Below, piece by piece: positions 35,381 to 45,177 of a stretch of DNA of 64,000 nt. The notes below the pieces were generated by a model. It was not told the origin of the DNA, ran no database searches, and worked only from the letters and a program-made list of their open reading frames with translations. A program made the position numbers and the translations under genes. This stretch comes from QHXM01 sp032160165 (GTDB taxonomy: Bacteria; Acidobacteriota; Blastocatellia; Pyrinomonadales; Pyrinomonadaceae): positions 1 to 64,000 of the forward strand of contig JAVHWA010000023.1 of the NCBI GenBank assembly GCA_032160165.1. The letters run 5' to 3'. The first letter of the stretch is position 1. Each line of letters begins with the position of its first letter.

Positions 35381-35809
35381 TCACGCATCGATGCTGTCTG
35401 GCCATTCGTCGCTCGATCCCTGCTTGTCAGCGTCGGCGGTTACGGCTGTGGGCAGAGACTCGACTATATGATCGAGCCCCAGCCAAAGGCTCCAGCTGTG
35501 ATGATAGAAGGCCAGCGGAAAGAGTAAGGCGGCGATAAAGAGGATCGTAAGGATCAAGATATAATCAACGCTAAACGCGGTGATCAATCCGACATAGATC
35601 AACAGGATCACGAGCTCTGTCGTGACTACATTGATAAGAATAGCGCCAACGAAAAACCCGTCCTCTCGCATGAACAGGGCATCGCACGACGGGCAATGAT
35701 GCCTGATCCTGAACGGCGCGCGCACGATCGAGGACTTTCCACAGACCGGACAGCGCAGCCGCAGGCAGCGCAACAACGTAGTTATTATCGAGCGGCGCTC
35801 TTTCACCAT
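35381..35809 (-). CDS. DUF983 family membrane protein
   Basis: The protein is about 142 residues. The N-terminus carries a zinc-ribbon RLRCPVCGKSSIVRAPFRIRHHCPSCDALFMREDG (about 20-55). Two membrane segments follow (VGAILINVVTTELVILLIYVG and YILILTILFIAALLFPLAFYH), matching DUF983. The role is unknown; members often sit near cytochrome oxidase genes, but not here. The start MVKERRS (35809) is preferred over a start four codons upstream. Between 35810 and 35976 no gene is seen. Confidence 0.8.
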   Translation of the reverse strand: MVKERRSIITTLLRCLRLRCPVCGKSSIVRAPFRIRHHCPSCDALFMREDGFFVGAILINVVTTELVILLIYVGLITAFSVDYILILTILFIAALLFPLAFYHHSWSLWLGLDHIVESLPTAVTADADKQGSSDEWPDSIDA

Positions 35810-35976
35810 CTCTCCTGCCAATTATTGCTTATCAGCGAATGATACTCTTCACTTAATGTTTCTCCGAATCGACAATACGAGCGGGACTGCGGTTATATGA
35901 ACGGCGAATCTGCGGCTTGCAGCTCCCGACGCTTTGGCCTTTCGCGTTTGACTGTTTTCATTTAATCTCTTGCTCT

Positions 35977-37314
35977 ATGGACAAGTTCCGTATCACAGGC
36001 GGCCGTCCGCTTCGAGGGCGTGTACAAATCAGCGGAGCCAAGAACTCGGCGCTCCCTTGTATGGCAGCGGCTATACTAACGGGCGAAACCGTCACACTGC
36101 ACAACCTGCCGTACGTTCGGGACATCATCACTCAAAGACGTCTGCTGGAAGACATCGGGGCGACGGTACTAACTCCGGAACTTCGTACCCACAAAATCAC
36201 GGCCGACAAAATAGAGCTCTTTGAAGCTCCCTACGAGCTGGTCAAAACCATGCGGGCCAGTGTGCTGGCTCTGGGACCGCTGCTTGCGCGCTTTGGTAAG
36301 GCAAAGGTTTCTCTTCCCGGCGGATGCGCAATCGGGACCCGCCCCATCGACCTGCATCTCGAGGGCTTTCGACATCTGGGAGCCGAAGTTGGGCTCGAGT
36401 CAGGCGACGTCGTTGCCCGGGCACCCCGCAGCGGACGCTTGCGTGGCGGCGAAGTGCATTTCGAGAAAGTGACAGTCACCGGAACTGAAAACCTGATGAT
36501 GGCTGCAACGATCGCTGAAGGAAGGACAGTGCTACACAATGCGGCGCGCGAGCCTGAGATTGTGGATCTTGCGGAGTTGCTCAACAAGATGGGTGCGCGC
36601 GTGCGCGGAGCGGGGAGCCTCACCATTCAAATCGACGGCGTCGAATCTCTCGGCGGCGCGGAACACACGATCATTCCAGACAGAATCGAAACGGGAACGT
36701 TTATGGTCGCCGCCGCAATCACCGGAGGCGAGCTCGAGATAAAAGACTGCCGGCCGGAACACTCGGCGATCGTCATAGCAAAACTGCGAGAGGTCGGCGT
36801 TGATATCGAAGAGCTCAATCAGAGCACCTTGCGCGTGCGAAGCGAGATCGACGAGTTGAAGGCCCGAGATATCACGACGGAGCCGCACCCCCGCTTCCCT
36901 ACCGACATGCAGGCCCAGTATATGGCTTTAATGACGCAAGCTGCTGGTCGCGCTCTTATCACCGAAAACATTTTCGAGAATCGATTCATGCACGCTTCGG
37001 AGATGCAGCGGATGGGAGCGCGGATCGTGATCGATGGCAAGACCGCCTCGGTTGACGGGCCGACGCAGTTGGCGGGCGCGCGGGTGCAGGCCTCTGACTT
37101 GCGGGCCTCGGCCTCGCTCGTGCTTGCAGGGCTTGCCGCCAAAGGCGAGACGCTGATTGACCGCGTGTATCACATCGACCGAGGTTATGAGAAGTTCGAA
37201 GCGAAGCTCGGTGCAGTGGGAGCCGATATCGAGCGTATTAGAGATTCGGTGACCGGGCCGTTAAGGAAGGAGTTTGGTGATCAAGAGTCCGCGGCCACGA
37301 TGGACAAAGCCTGA
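35977..37314 (+). CDS. murA: UDP-N-acetylglucosamine 1-carboxyvinyltransferase MurA
   Basis: The 445-residue protein starts MDKFRITGGRPLRGRVQISGAKNSALP, with the EPSP-synthase-like inside-out barrel repeats. PGGCAIGTRPIDLHL (about 116) holds the catalytic cysteine that fosfomycin targets. Later RFPTDMQAQYMAL and ENIFENRFMHASEMQRMGA are typical. It commits UDP-GlcNAc to peptidoglycan synthesis. In-frame codons upstream to 35917 were not included because the conserved N-terminus is at 35977. The HIT gene follows 46 bp downstream. Confidence 0.94.
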   Translation: MDKFRITGGRPLRGRVQISGAKNSALPCMAAAILTGETVTLHNLPYVRDIITQRRLLEDIGATVLTPELRTHKITADKIELFEAPYELVKTMRASVLALGPLLARFGKAKVSLPGGCAIGTRPIDLHLEGFRHLGAEVGLESGDVVARAPRSGRLRGGEVHFEKVTVTGTENLMMAATIAEGRTVLHNAAREPEIVDLAELLNKMGARVRGAGSLTIQIDGVESLGGAEHTIIPDRIETGTFMVAAAITGGELEIKDCRPEHSAIVIAKLREVGVDIEELNQSTLRVRSEIDELKARDITTEPHPRFPTDMQAQYMALMTQAAGRALITENIFENRFMHASEMQRMGARIVIDGKTASVDGPTQLAGARVQASDLRASASLVLAGLAAKGETLIDRVYHIDRGYEKFEAKLGAVGADIERIRDSVTGPLRKEFGDQESAATMDKA

Positions 37315-37360
37315 AGGCTCATTATCGTCCTGACCGGCCGTCGGAATTCCAAAGGTGCAT

Positions 37361-37711
37361 ATGTCCGAACAAAATTGTATTTTTTGTCGCATAGCTGAAG
37401 GTGAAGTTCCCTCAGATGTGGTTTATCACGACGAGCGCTGCCTTGCATTTCGCGACAGCAATCCGCAAGCGCCGGTGCACGTCCTGGTCATCCCGCGAGA
37501 ACACCTCGAATCACTCGACGACGCCTCACAAAAAGATGAGGGCCAACTAGGCCATTTGCTACGAGTGGCCGCGCGGGTCGCGAATGAACAGGGGTTGGCT
37601 GAAGGAGGCTACCGTACAGTTATCAATACGGGCGCGGGCGCGGGCCAATCGGTTTTTCACCTCCATCTGCACGTGCTCGGAGGCCGCGGTTTGACTTGGC
37701 CTCCAGGTTGA
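37361..37711 (+). CDS. HIT-family nucleotide hydrolase (HinT-like)
   Basis: The 116-residue protein begins MSEQNCIFCRIAEGEVPSDVVY and has the catalytic histidine triad SVFHLHLHVLGG at about 100-110. HIT proteins of this branch hydrolyse adenosine phosphoramidates such as lysyl-AMP. It is cytosolic. ATG 37361 is chosen over GTG 37355. It lies downstream of murA on the same strand and converges on a secreted-protein gene with 81 bp between them, in which nothing distinctive is seen. Confidence 0.92.
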   Translation: MSEQNCIFCRIAEGEVPSDVVYHDERCLAFRDSNPQAPVHVLVIPREHLESLDDASQKDEGQLGHLLRVAARVANEQGLAEGGYRTVINTGAGAGQSVFHLHLHVLGGRGLTWPPG

Positions 37712-37792
37712 GACCGCACACCGGGGCTAAACAGAAGAGCACCCGATATTGATCTATGTTGATTGAGTGAGGGGAGCGAGGTGGGTTACGCC

Positions 37793-38584
37793 CTACTCCT
37801 GCGTATGCTGTGACCTGTTAAGAACGGCGTCGACATTTCTAACTCGAATTTTGAGCCTATCGCCTGAAGCGGCGGCCTCGACGTCGTTCGAGTCTATCCA
37901 GCGCGGATTAGGCTTGAGATCGAAGACCTGAAGGAAAGTGAGGCTGCCTTTGGTGGAATCAAAGACTATTTCCTCCCCGTGAAACTCCCCAACGACCTTG
38001 TCATCCTTCACGAACTTTCCCGACACCTTCCACTGTCCGGCTGCAAGCTTTACCGACCAGTATTCCTTGAATCCGATTTCCTCTGACGTATCTTCCCATT
38101 GGCCGAGCAGCGCAGCCTGGGCATTCCGTCTGGTCGTCTGATCGTTCGATCCTTCGCCGTTGGATTCGGCGCCCGGGCACTGGTTGTCGCATCTCGCTGA
38201 AACGTGGTAGGTGGCGGAGCGCGTAGAAATATCACCGTAGAAGTATGGCTTATCGCCCGGATCGCTGATCTTAATTCTAAGATCGAGCGTCACAGTCTCG
38301 CCTTTACGCTCCCCCACCAAATGAATACGAGAATCCGGAACGTCCGGCGAGAATTGACCGCGGAGCTCCAGCGTGTCGCTCCCAGTTCTGTCAAGAGAAG
38401 CGACCAGGTTGTTGCGTTCGGTATTGCCTTGAACAAACGTGAGAGTGAATGAATACTCCTCGTCAGTTCCCTCCCAGACCGTATTTGTAAGATCGAGAGG
38501 TTTCGCCTCGGCTCGGGCACCGAACGCACTGAGACTGAGCGCCAAACAGGCACAGACGAGAATCATTCGCATAACACGAGTCAT
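37793..38584 (-). CDS. Secreted protein of unknown function
   Basis: The 263-residue protein has a signal peptide (MILVCACLALSLSAFGARA, cleaved near AEA-KPLDL). The mature part looks like two similar beta-rich halves: an NTVWEGTDEEYSFTLTF / LRGQFSPDVPDSRIHLVGERKGETVTLDLRI unit and a QWEDTSEEIGFKEYWSVKL / WKVSGKFVKDDKVVGEFHGEEIVFD unit, joined by a Ser/Asn/Gly linker (about 140-155). A lone CDNQC could form a disulfide. No family is recognised. It could bind a ligand in the periplasm. Confidence 0.65.
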   Translation of the reverse strand: MTRVMRMILVCACLALSLSAFGARAEAKPLDLTNTVWEGTDEEYSFTLTFVQGNTERNNLVASLDRTGSDTLELRGQFSPDVPDSRIHLVGERKGETVTLDLRIKISDPGDKPYFYGDISTRSATYHVSARCDNQCPGAESNGEGSNDQTTRRNAQAALLGQWEDTSEEIGFKEYWSVKLAAGQWKVSGKFVKDDKVVGEFHGEEIVFDSTKGSLTFLQVFDLKPNPRWIDSNDVEAAASGDRLKIRVRNVDAVLNRSQHTQE

Positions 38585-38876
38585 AAAGTTATTACGTCGC
38601 CACTTGATAAACTAGAGCCACTCGCCCATCTCTCACCGCTCGAACCATCTTCCAAACACAGTAGACACTTAGGCACATGCGTAGCGTCTCAGAAGGTGGG
38701 TTCTAGTTGTGCGGGATAGGAATAGGAGAGTCAAACAACCTCTGGAAGGAGTTTTTATGAAGCCCTTCAACTGATAGTCAGCCGAAGAACTAGACTCCTG
38801 GAGTGTAGCTGTTTTGCGTAAGGAGTCAAGCAGCGGTTACGGCGCAGATGAAATGATGTCGCTCGGATGAAAGTAA
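38585..38876. other. Gene-free gap with an isolated Shine-Dalgarno and five-codon ORF
   Basis: Between the secreted-protein gene and the receptor terminator there is no gene. On the plus strand GGAAGGAG stands six bases before ATG 38757, which opens MKPFN and stops (TGA 38772-38774). This is either a leader peptide without a body gene or the remnant of a lost gene. Confidence 0.3.
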
Positions 38877-38904
38877 GGGCGTTGCCTCTCGCGAGGCAAC
38901 GCCC
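38877..38904 (-). terminator. Perfect 12-bp hairpin downstream of the Oar-like receptor gene
   Basis: GGGCGTTGCCTC and GAGGCAACGCCC pair perfectly around a four-base loop, 33 bp after the receptor stop. In the minus-strand direction it is followed by a pyrimidine-rich TTACTTTC tract. It is a good factor-independent terminator candidate for that gene. Confidence 0.7.
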
Positions 38905-38937
38905 AGAAGTATCAACCTAATTCAAGACAGTCGCTCG

Positions 38938-41900
38938 TTAGAACTCGAAACGACCAGCGAACTGAATGATCCGGGGAGCCCCAGCGGCAAACGACTGACC
39001 AAACGTTGAACTATTGATGTCGTTGCCCGGATTAGCAAAGTTCGTGTGGTTGAAGATGTTGAAGAAATCGGCACGAACTGTGAACTTATAACGCTCAGTA
39101 ATCGGGATACGCTTGATGAGCGAAAAATCCACCTTGTTGAATGCCGGACCGTAGAACGAATTACGCGAGACCGTTCCCTGTCTGCCCACAGCCTGACCGG
39201 TTGCCGCACTACACGTTGACGGACTCGTGTTGGTACGGTTTGCGGGACAGGGATTGCGGAACAGGGTCCTGCTCGGTCCCGTGTATGTCGCCGGGTCTGT
39301 GGTCTCACTAGGAAGGGCAGAAAGGCCCCCGCCTGTAGGTGCGTAGTCAGCGCGCTGCGTCAGGCCCGTACCAGCACTATCAATACCACCGAAGATGCTA
39401 TACGGATTACCTGTCTGCGACTGGACGATGCCCGACATTGACCAGTTGCCCAAGACCTTCTGAAGCAGGTTGTTCTCAAACTTGAACGGCAACTCGTAGA
39501 TGAAGTTCATAACGAAGCGATGCCGAACATCGAACGCTGAATTGCCTCTCTCAGGCCCAGAGAAACCGCCCGCGAAACCGGATGAGTCACGCGGAAGATT
39601 GCGCTCCCCGGCTACCACAAGCGCATCTGCCGAGTCGTCGATGGAATGGCTCCAGGAATAGACACCCTGAATCTGACCCGTACCGAATCTGGCGTTGGTC
39701 AGGGTCTTGGTTAGTCTGACCTGTAGTGAATGGAACGTTGACTGTCCAAGCGCTACGTTCAGGAAGGCCGGATTAAATGCGGTGTTGAGCACGCCGTTCA
39801 AGAAGTTATTGCGCGTGCTGGTAGCACTAATCTGCACGTTGGTGCCCCGAATGGCATTGACGCGCGTCACGCTCGGCAGCGCACCGCTGATCGCGCGCAA
39901 CTGGTCCAGCCCATGCGAGCCGACGTAATCAGCCTCCAAGAGGAACGCGTTGCCTATCTCTCGCTGGAATCCAAAATTCCAACTTTGGGTATAAGGCGTC
40001 GCGAACTTGCCCTGGAATTGGTTGTTGCCTGGGAGAGCGAAGATAACCGGGACCAGTTCGTCACCATTAAAGGCGAGTGGACTGGTTGGCTGCGTTGGAA
40101 CACGCGAAATTGCGCCGCCAACCATAGGGACAAATCCCGTTTCATCGAAGGCCCCGCCCGTAAACCCATTGGGTCCGAGGAAATCGAAGAAGAACGCGTA
40201 ATCCCTTTGGAATGGCGGATTGGCGCTCGAGTTACTGAACAGGTTGGTGAACACGCGGTCATAGAAGATCCCGTAGCCACCCCGAATGGACATCTTGCCC
40301 GGGCCCCCCGTTATCTTGGAGATAAATCCATGTTCCCAGCCTGGACTGTAGTTGAACCCGAAGCGCGGTCCGACGTTGTTATAGTCGCTGTTCCACAGCC
40401 CCTGCTGCGGGTGATCGGAGTGCTTGCCAACCGTCTCGAACCGGAAACCACCAGCGGGTTGCGGCCCACTTGGGTTCTGATTAATCAGCGTTGACATCTG
40501 TCCGTTGACTTCATAAGGAACCCCGTTGAAGTCCCAGCGCAGACCATAGTTCAGCGTCAGGTTGGGACGAACCCTCCAGGTATCCTGGAAGAACGAGCCG
40601 AATTCACGGACGCGATATCCTCGATAATCTTCATCCACCCGGCTGCCGTTCTTGTTGAAGAACTGTGACTGGCTCTGAACGCCGAAGAAGCCGTAGAGCT
40701 GACTCGCAAAGTTCTGGAGCAAGCCGCCGACTCCCGTTGTGGGGATTGGGTTTCCGGCATTGTCACGCAGGAACGAGCCACCGAACTGGGCAGTGTTAAA
40801 GCTGATGGACTCACTTCGCGAGAAGTTGCTCGCTCCATTTGAGTAAATCCAGCGATGCTCGAACCCGAAGCGTAGGGTGTGTGAGCCTTTCACCCATGTA
40901 AAGGTGTCGCCCAATGTCGTGGTCCCGGTATAACGGAACTGTGTATCGAAAGCACCGATGCCGGTGATCGATCCGCCACCGATATTGACAAGTTCTCCGT
41001 TCGCGCCGCCAAACGGCGCTATGTTGGTAGGGATACCACCCGCTGTGAAGCCCGTGCGAACCGAATTGAATAGCCCAAGACCCGAACCGCCATCGCCGGG
41101 GCCATTGAAGATTGCCTCAATGCGATTGCCGCCGAAACGAACTTCGTTGATCATGTTCGGCGAAATGGTGGAAGTCAGGTTTAGTGACAAGAGATAGGTT
41201 TTTTGGGGAGTATTACTAGCGTCTCCCGAGCCAGGGAACGTTTCAGCAAAGAGATCGAAGATGCCGTTGCTGCTGTTGAAGCTACCGGTCAGCGTATGTT
41301 TTTTATTGATGTTCCAATCAACGCGCGAGGCCGTCGTATCGAGCTTGTTTTTGAAAGGAGCAGAAAATCGGAATAGATCGAACACGCCCGGCAGTGCTCC
41401 CTGACCCGGAACATTTCCAAGCGGATAGAGATTAAGAATCTGCTGCATTCCGGCGTTGATCGCAAGATTGCCGCCGGGAAGAACGAGCCCGCACTGTGCG
41501 GAACTAACTCCGAAAACATCACAGATACCCTGCGCGCTTCGGTTGTTCGCTCCGGTTCGGGTGACATTAAGCGTGCCGAAATTAGCGGCGCCAGTCTGGA
41601 AGATTCCCAGACGGGCTTGAGCGGATGGCACCGTACGCGTCTGGATCGAACCGATCGTGGAACGATCACCCTCATAGTTGAAGAAGAAGAATGCCTTCTC
41701 CTTAACAATCGGGCCGCCTATCGAAGCGCCAAATTGTTTGCGCTGCAATTGACTCTTGTCTGCCCCGTCAAAGAAATTGCGCGCCGCAAATGCATCGGAG
41801 CGGTAGTACAAATAGGTATTGCCGTGAAACTCGTTGGTTCCGTTCTTGGTCGCGACATTGACGATCGCTCCCGTGTTACGACCAAACTCCGCATTGAAGT

Positions 41901-42576
41901 TACTGGTCAGAACCCGGAACTCCTGGGTCGCGTCGATGTTGGGTGTTGCCGCGCCGCCGGGAATGCCGGGAACGTCGGCGTCATTGTTATCTACTCCGTC
42001 AACCAGGAAATTGTTGTTACGTTCGCGCTGGCCGTTGACGCTGAAGCCGCCAAGGCTGGTGTTAGTCTGTGTCACACCAGGCGCGAGCAACAGCAGGCCA
42101 TTGGGATCTCGGCTCAAAAGCGGCAGATCAAGGATCTTCTTGTTATCAAGAAGCGTTGAAAGCTGCTGGTCCGTGCTGTTGATTTGTGTTTGAGCATCGC
42201 CGGTTGTGACCACTACTGTTTCCGACGCGCCTTGTGGATTCAAAGTAAGATCTTGTGTGGTATTGAACGCGACAGAAACCTTAACGTCCTTGACTGTGCT
42301 AGCAGCAAAGCCAGTTCCGTTTGCTGTCACGCTATACAGACCGACGCCCAGGTTAGGGATAGTGTATGCGCCGTTGTCTGATGCTGTGGCACTTCGCTTT
42401 TCACCAGTCGCTTGATTCGTAGCCTCAACAGTCGCTCCGGCTACAACGGCGCCCTGTTGGTCAGTCACGGTTCCACTGATAGTGCCGGTCGATGTCTGGC
42501 CGAAGCTCAGAGTAAAGGCCCCCAACAGCGCCAACAGGACAAGCGTGCCTGCAACTCGCACCGAATGTCTAAACAT
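38938..42576 (-). CDS. Oar-like TonB-dependent receptor with carboxypeptidase-regulatory domain
   Basis: The 1,212-residue protein starts at ATG 42576; AAGGAGG lies five bases upstream, and codons further upstream were dropped. A signal peptide (HSVRVAGTLVLLALLGAFTLSFG) is followed by a CarboxypepD_reg domain (TISGTVTDQQGAVVAGATVEATN, about 32-115). A plug follows (SVNGQRERNNNFLVDGVDNND, FGRNTGAIVNVATKNGTNEFHG), then a long beta-barrel ending in IQFAGRFEF with a terminal phenylalanine. This is the Oar-type family expanded in Acidobacteriota. It is an outer-membrane channel probably importing large substrates with TonB energy. No exbBD/tonB or SusD-like partner is adjacent. Confidence 0.9.
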   Translation of the reverse strand: MFRHSVRVAGTLVLLALLGAFTLSFGQTSTGTISGTVTDQQGAVVAGATVEATNQATGEKRSATASDNGAYTIPNLGVGLYSVTANGTGFAASTVKDVKVSVAFNTTQDLTLNPQGASETVVVTTGDAQTQINSTDQQLSTLLDNKKILDLPLLSRDPNGLLLLAPGVTQTNTSLGGFSVNGQRERNNNFLVDGVDNNDADVPGIPGGAATPNIDATQEFRVLTSNFNAEFGRNTGAIVNVATKNGTNEFHGNTYLYYRSDAFAARNFFDGADKSQLQRKQFGASIGGPIVKEKAFFFFNYEGDRSTIGSIQTRTVPSAQARLGIFQTGAANFGTLNVTRTGANNRSAQGICDVFGVSSAQCGLVLPGGNLAINAGMQQILNLYPLGNVPGQGALPGVFDLFRFSAPFKNKLDTTASRVDWNINKKHTLTGSFNSSNGIFDLFAETFPGSGDASNTPQKTYLLSLNLTSTISPNMINEVRFGGNRIEAIFNGPGDGGSGLGLFNSVRTGFTAGGIPTNIAPFGGANGELVNIGGGSITGIGAFDTQFRYTGTTTLGDTFTWVKGSHTLRFGFEHRWIYSNGASNFSRSESISFNTAQFGGSFLRDNAGNPIPTTGVGGLLQNFASQLYGFFGVQSQSQFFNKNGSRVDEDYRGYRVREFGSFFQDTWRVRPNLTLNYGLRWDFNGVPYEVNGQMSTLINQNPSGPQPAGGFRFETVGKHSDHPQQGLWNSDYNNVGPRFGFNYSPGWEHGFISKITGGPGKMSIRGGYGIFYDRVFTNLFSNSSANPPFQRDYAFFFDFLGPNGFTGGAFDETGFVPMVGGAISRVPTQPTSPLAFNGDELVPVIFALPGNNQFQGKFATPYTQSWNFGFQREIGNAFLLEADYVGSHGLDQLRAISGALPSVTRVNAIRGTNVQISATSTRNNFLNGVLNTAFNPAFLNVALGQSTFHSLQVRLTKTLTNARFGTGQIQGVYSWSHSIDDSADALVVAGERNLPRDSSGFAGGFSGPERGNSAFDVRHRFVMNFIYELPFKFENNLLQKVLGNWSMSGIVQSQTGNPYSIFGGIDSAGTGLTQRADYAPTGGGLSALPSETTDPATYTGPSRTLFRNPCPANRTNTSPSTCSAATGQAVGRQGTVSRNSFYGPAFNKVDFSLIKRIPITERYKFTVRADFFNIFNHTNFANPGNDINSSTFGQSFAAGAPRIIQFAGRFEF

Positions 42577-42968
42577 ATGATCCTCCTTGTGGCATCCCGT
42601 TTCTTGATCGCCAACCTGCACTTGTCCGGTCGATGTGCGCTAGCTGGCTCGAGGTTTGTGAGGTGTACCTTTGCAAAGCTGTGGACCATCGGGGAGACGG
42701 GAATTTATGCAAAGTACATCCTTAGAATTATGTCCGCATCAAATCTAGCAAAAGCTATTCCAGAAGGATTTAAGTCATCTGACCATCGATTTTCATTGGC
42801 TCAGCCTCATGAAACGGATTCAAAATCCGAAATTTCAAATCGAGCGTCCAATTTTATGGAATTGTGAGTCCGAGTCAGGGAAGGCCGGCATTCCGAGGAA
42901 TTCGACTTCCCCGTGGGTACCGGAGGGGGACGTCGGGCCGGAAGCCACGACGTCGAGACACGCGAGGC
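42577..42968. other. Gap upstream of the receptor gene
   Basis: There is no supported gene in this 392 bp. The segment from about 42700 to 42860 is AT-rich and may hold the receptor promoter, but no convincing -35/-10 pair was found. Around 42895-42945 the sequence forms GC-rich complementary runs (GACTTCCCCG and GAGGGGGACGTC), a possible terminator or leader hairpin. Confidence 0.4.
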
Positions 42969-43568
42969 CTAAGATTGATTGGGGAGCGCGTCCCGGTTCC
43001 GCTTAACTACTTCAAACTCGAACTGCAGTTCCTTGCCGCGAAAAATGTAGGAGAGATAGAACTCCCAAAACTTTCTAGTGAAGCGGAACGACGGGGAACG
43101 CTGATCCAGGTTGGTGATGAATTCGAGGCCCAGAGCGCGCCACAAATTTGCCAGGCTGACATAGGTGCGAATCGGCTTCAGCTCGACATCGGTGTAGAAC
43201 GGAAACAGGCGCCTGTCCTCCATAAAGCAGTTGAAGGTGTAGCTATTGAAATGGTTCCGATGGGTCGGGTCGGTAGGCCAGTCCGGATTGGTGTAGTGAG
43301 GCGTGACGATCTTGATGCGACCGCCCGGTTTTGTGATTCGATGAAGCTCTGAGACGAAGGCCATCACGTCGGGCACATGTTCGATAACGTGGCGGCTTAT
43401 GACTTCATCGAATTGGTTGTCGTCGAAAGGATACGGAACTACGCCAAGATCGTGGATTACATCAGCATCGGTGCGCGGGTTGTAATCGATGCCGATTGCG
43501 CCGGGATATTTGTTGCTCCCGCAACCTACGTCAAGAATCTTCTTTGGAGATTGATCTGATTGAACCAC
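42969..43568 (-). CDS. Class I SAM-dependent methyltransferase
   Basis: The 199-residue protein has motif I ILDVGCGSNKYPGAIGIDYNP, DVIHDLGVVPYPFDDNQFDEVISRHVIEHV and RITKPGGRIKIVTPHYTNPDW, the layout of Methyltransf_11-type enzymes often found in polysaccharide or lipid modification clusters. There is no signal peptide. The substrate is unknown. It follows the DUF512 gene on the same strand after 63 bp. The first ten residues before KKILDVG are unconserved, so the start could be slightly later. Confidence 0.8.
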   Translation of the reverse strand: MVQSDQSPKKILDVGCGSNKYPGAIGIDYNPRTDADVIHDLGVVPYPFDDNQFDEVISRHVIEHVPDVMAFVSELHRITKPGGRIKIVTPHYTNPDWPTDPTHRNHFNSYTFNCFMEDRRLFPFYTDVELKPIRTYVSLANLWRALGLEFITNLDQRSPSFRFTRKFWEFYLSYIFRGKELQFEFEVVKRNRDALPNQS

Positions 43569-43631
43569 TTCTGTTCGTGGGGTCCGCAGGCTGAGGCCAA
43601 CCAGGACTGCAAGCGCGAGACCAGTGAAGCG

Positions 43632-44996
43632 CTATCGAACTTCCTTGCTCTGCTCTCCCGTTGTGAGCATGTGGGCAAACGAAGCGAAGTCCATGGGGTA
43701 AACGGGCGCGTCGAGTTGGTGTTCTAGCTGCTCCAATATCATGCCATCCAACATCACCGCTTCACCGCTCTTGAGCGAAGATCCTGGAATAACAATGAAG
43801 TCGCCGCGTACTTTGTCTCGCGCGTTAAGAAAACACTCGCCGGTAAGAAGTCCGGCAACTGAAACGTCACCGCCGAAGTACTTATTCTCAACAGCCACGA
43901 CTTCCAGGCTGGTACCTAACTGCGAATTGATCCGGTCGGTCCAACTCGTCATGACAGGAGCGAAGAGCGTGCCCGTCATGATGGTTCCTCGTAAATGATT
44001 ACGATTGAGCGAAGCGCTGCGGTCCAGTTTATTCCATAGACTCTTGAAGTCGTTCTCGAAGGTGCGGACCATTCCGATTCCGTCTTCAATCTGCGGATAA
44101 TCGCCATAGTGTCGTCGCGAAGGGATCGGCATGCACGCCTTAAGGTAAATCTCATCGCCAAGAAAGGCGAAAGTGGTCCCCAGCGTCTGGCGAAATTCTT
44201 TCTGCAGCGGAGTGATCGCGTTGATCGTCCGAACACAAAACTCCGGTGACACTGCTGTCAGTCGTTCGTCCGTGTTGTAGCGCGTCAAGCCGAGCGGAAC
44301 GATCGCGACACTTTTAATGCGTGGATGGTCTGCCGCGAGGTCTCTGATAGTGCGCTCCAGGATTTCGCCATCATTGATGGTCGGACAAAGGACCACTTGT
44401 GCGTGAATCTCAATTCCAGCATCAAGCAGTTGCTTTAGCTTCTGGGAAATGTCGGCGCGCTTACGATCGACTCCAAGAAGATAAGCGCGAACCTCCAGGT
44501 CCGTCGCATGAACCGAGACGTACTGAGGCGTCAGACGCTGCTCGATGATGCGTCGAAGTTCGTCATCGGTGAGCGATGTCAGCGTCGTATAGTTGCCGTA
44601 GAGAAAGGAGAGACGTATGTCTTCGTCGCGGATGAACAGAGATGGACGGGCGGTTTCCGGATTTCCTTTACAGAAACAGAAGATGCACTCGTTAGCGCAT
44701 TGGCGTGGAACAATCTGTTCGAATCCGAGGCCAAAGTCTTCGCCCTCTTCGCGCTCGATATTCAATTCCCACTCTTCACCGCTTTGTTTTCGGATCTCGA
44801 GCACCAGCTCGGTCTCGCCACCGGTCTGAAAACGAAAGTCCAGATAGTCACGCACGACCCTACCGTTAACCTTGATGATCCGATCTCCCATTTCGAGATC
44901 GAGCTCGGCGGCAAGGCCGTTCGCAGTGACGTCGGTAATTTCGACGCCTCTGCGACGGATCTGTGTGACTGCTGGTGCGACGGCAAACTCGTACAT
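43632..44996 (-). CDS. PDZ domain plus radical-SAM-like DUF512 protein
   Basis: The 454-residue protein has an N-terminal PDZ-like domain (GVEITDVTANGLAAELDLEMGDRIIKVNG, about 18-48). A CxxxCxxC cluster (Cys100, Cys104, Cys107 in RQCANECIFCFC) and a TIM-barrel-like body follow: LRLSFLYGNY-type sequence, YVSVHATD, HAQVVLCPTINDGE. The DUF512 C-terminus has GTLFAPVM, NKYFGGDVSVAGLLTG and DFIVIPGSSLKSGE. The family is conserved and probably carries an iron-sulfur cluster, but its reaction is not known to me. ATG 44996 (MYEFAVAPAV) is preferred over a start 18 codons upstream. Confidence 0.85.
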   Translation of the reverse strand: MYEFAVAPAVTQIRRRGVEITDVTANGLAAELDLEMGDRIIKVNGRVVRDYLDFRFQTGGETELVLEIRKQSGEEWELNIEREEGEDFGLGFEQIVPRQCANECIFCFCKGNPETARPSLFIRDEDIRLSFLYGNYTTLTSLTDDELRRIIEQRLTPQYVSVHATDLEVRAYLLGVDRKRADISQKLKQLLDAGIEIHAQVVLCPTINDGEILERTIRDLAADHPRIKSVAIVPLGLTRYNTDERLTAVSPEFCVRTINAITPLQKEFRQTLGTTFAFLGDEIYLKACMPIPSRRHYGDYPQIEDGIGMVRTFENDFKSLWNKLDRSASLNRNHLRGTIMTGTLFAPVMTSWTDRINSQLGTSLEVVAVENKYFGGDVSVAGLLTGECFLNARDKVRGDFIVIPGSSLKSGEAVMLDGMILEQLEHQLDAPVYPMDFASFAHMLTTGEQSKEVR

Positions 44997-45177
44997 TAAA
45001 TATCCTGAAGTTCTTCTCCGCGGATGGCCTTCCACCCGCGTAGGAGCCATATGGTTTTCATCAGGCGGTTATCAGGCGGCGAGACGAAAAGGTCAGTATA
45101 ACAAACCTGCTTCGTTTTGTTGAGTTAGCGGTGGATTTTGGTTTCTGAGGTTTCCCATCGCTCGTTCGGTGCTCTCC

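Noticed and set aside
39913..40494. Plus-strand ORF opposite the Oar-like receptor
   Set aside because: Same reason: antisense to a barrel-coding region with clear family motifs.
41617..42159. Plus-strand ORF opposite the Oar-like receptor
   Set aside because: Shadow of the receptor coding strand; no domain recognised.
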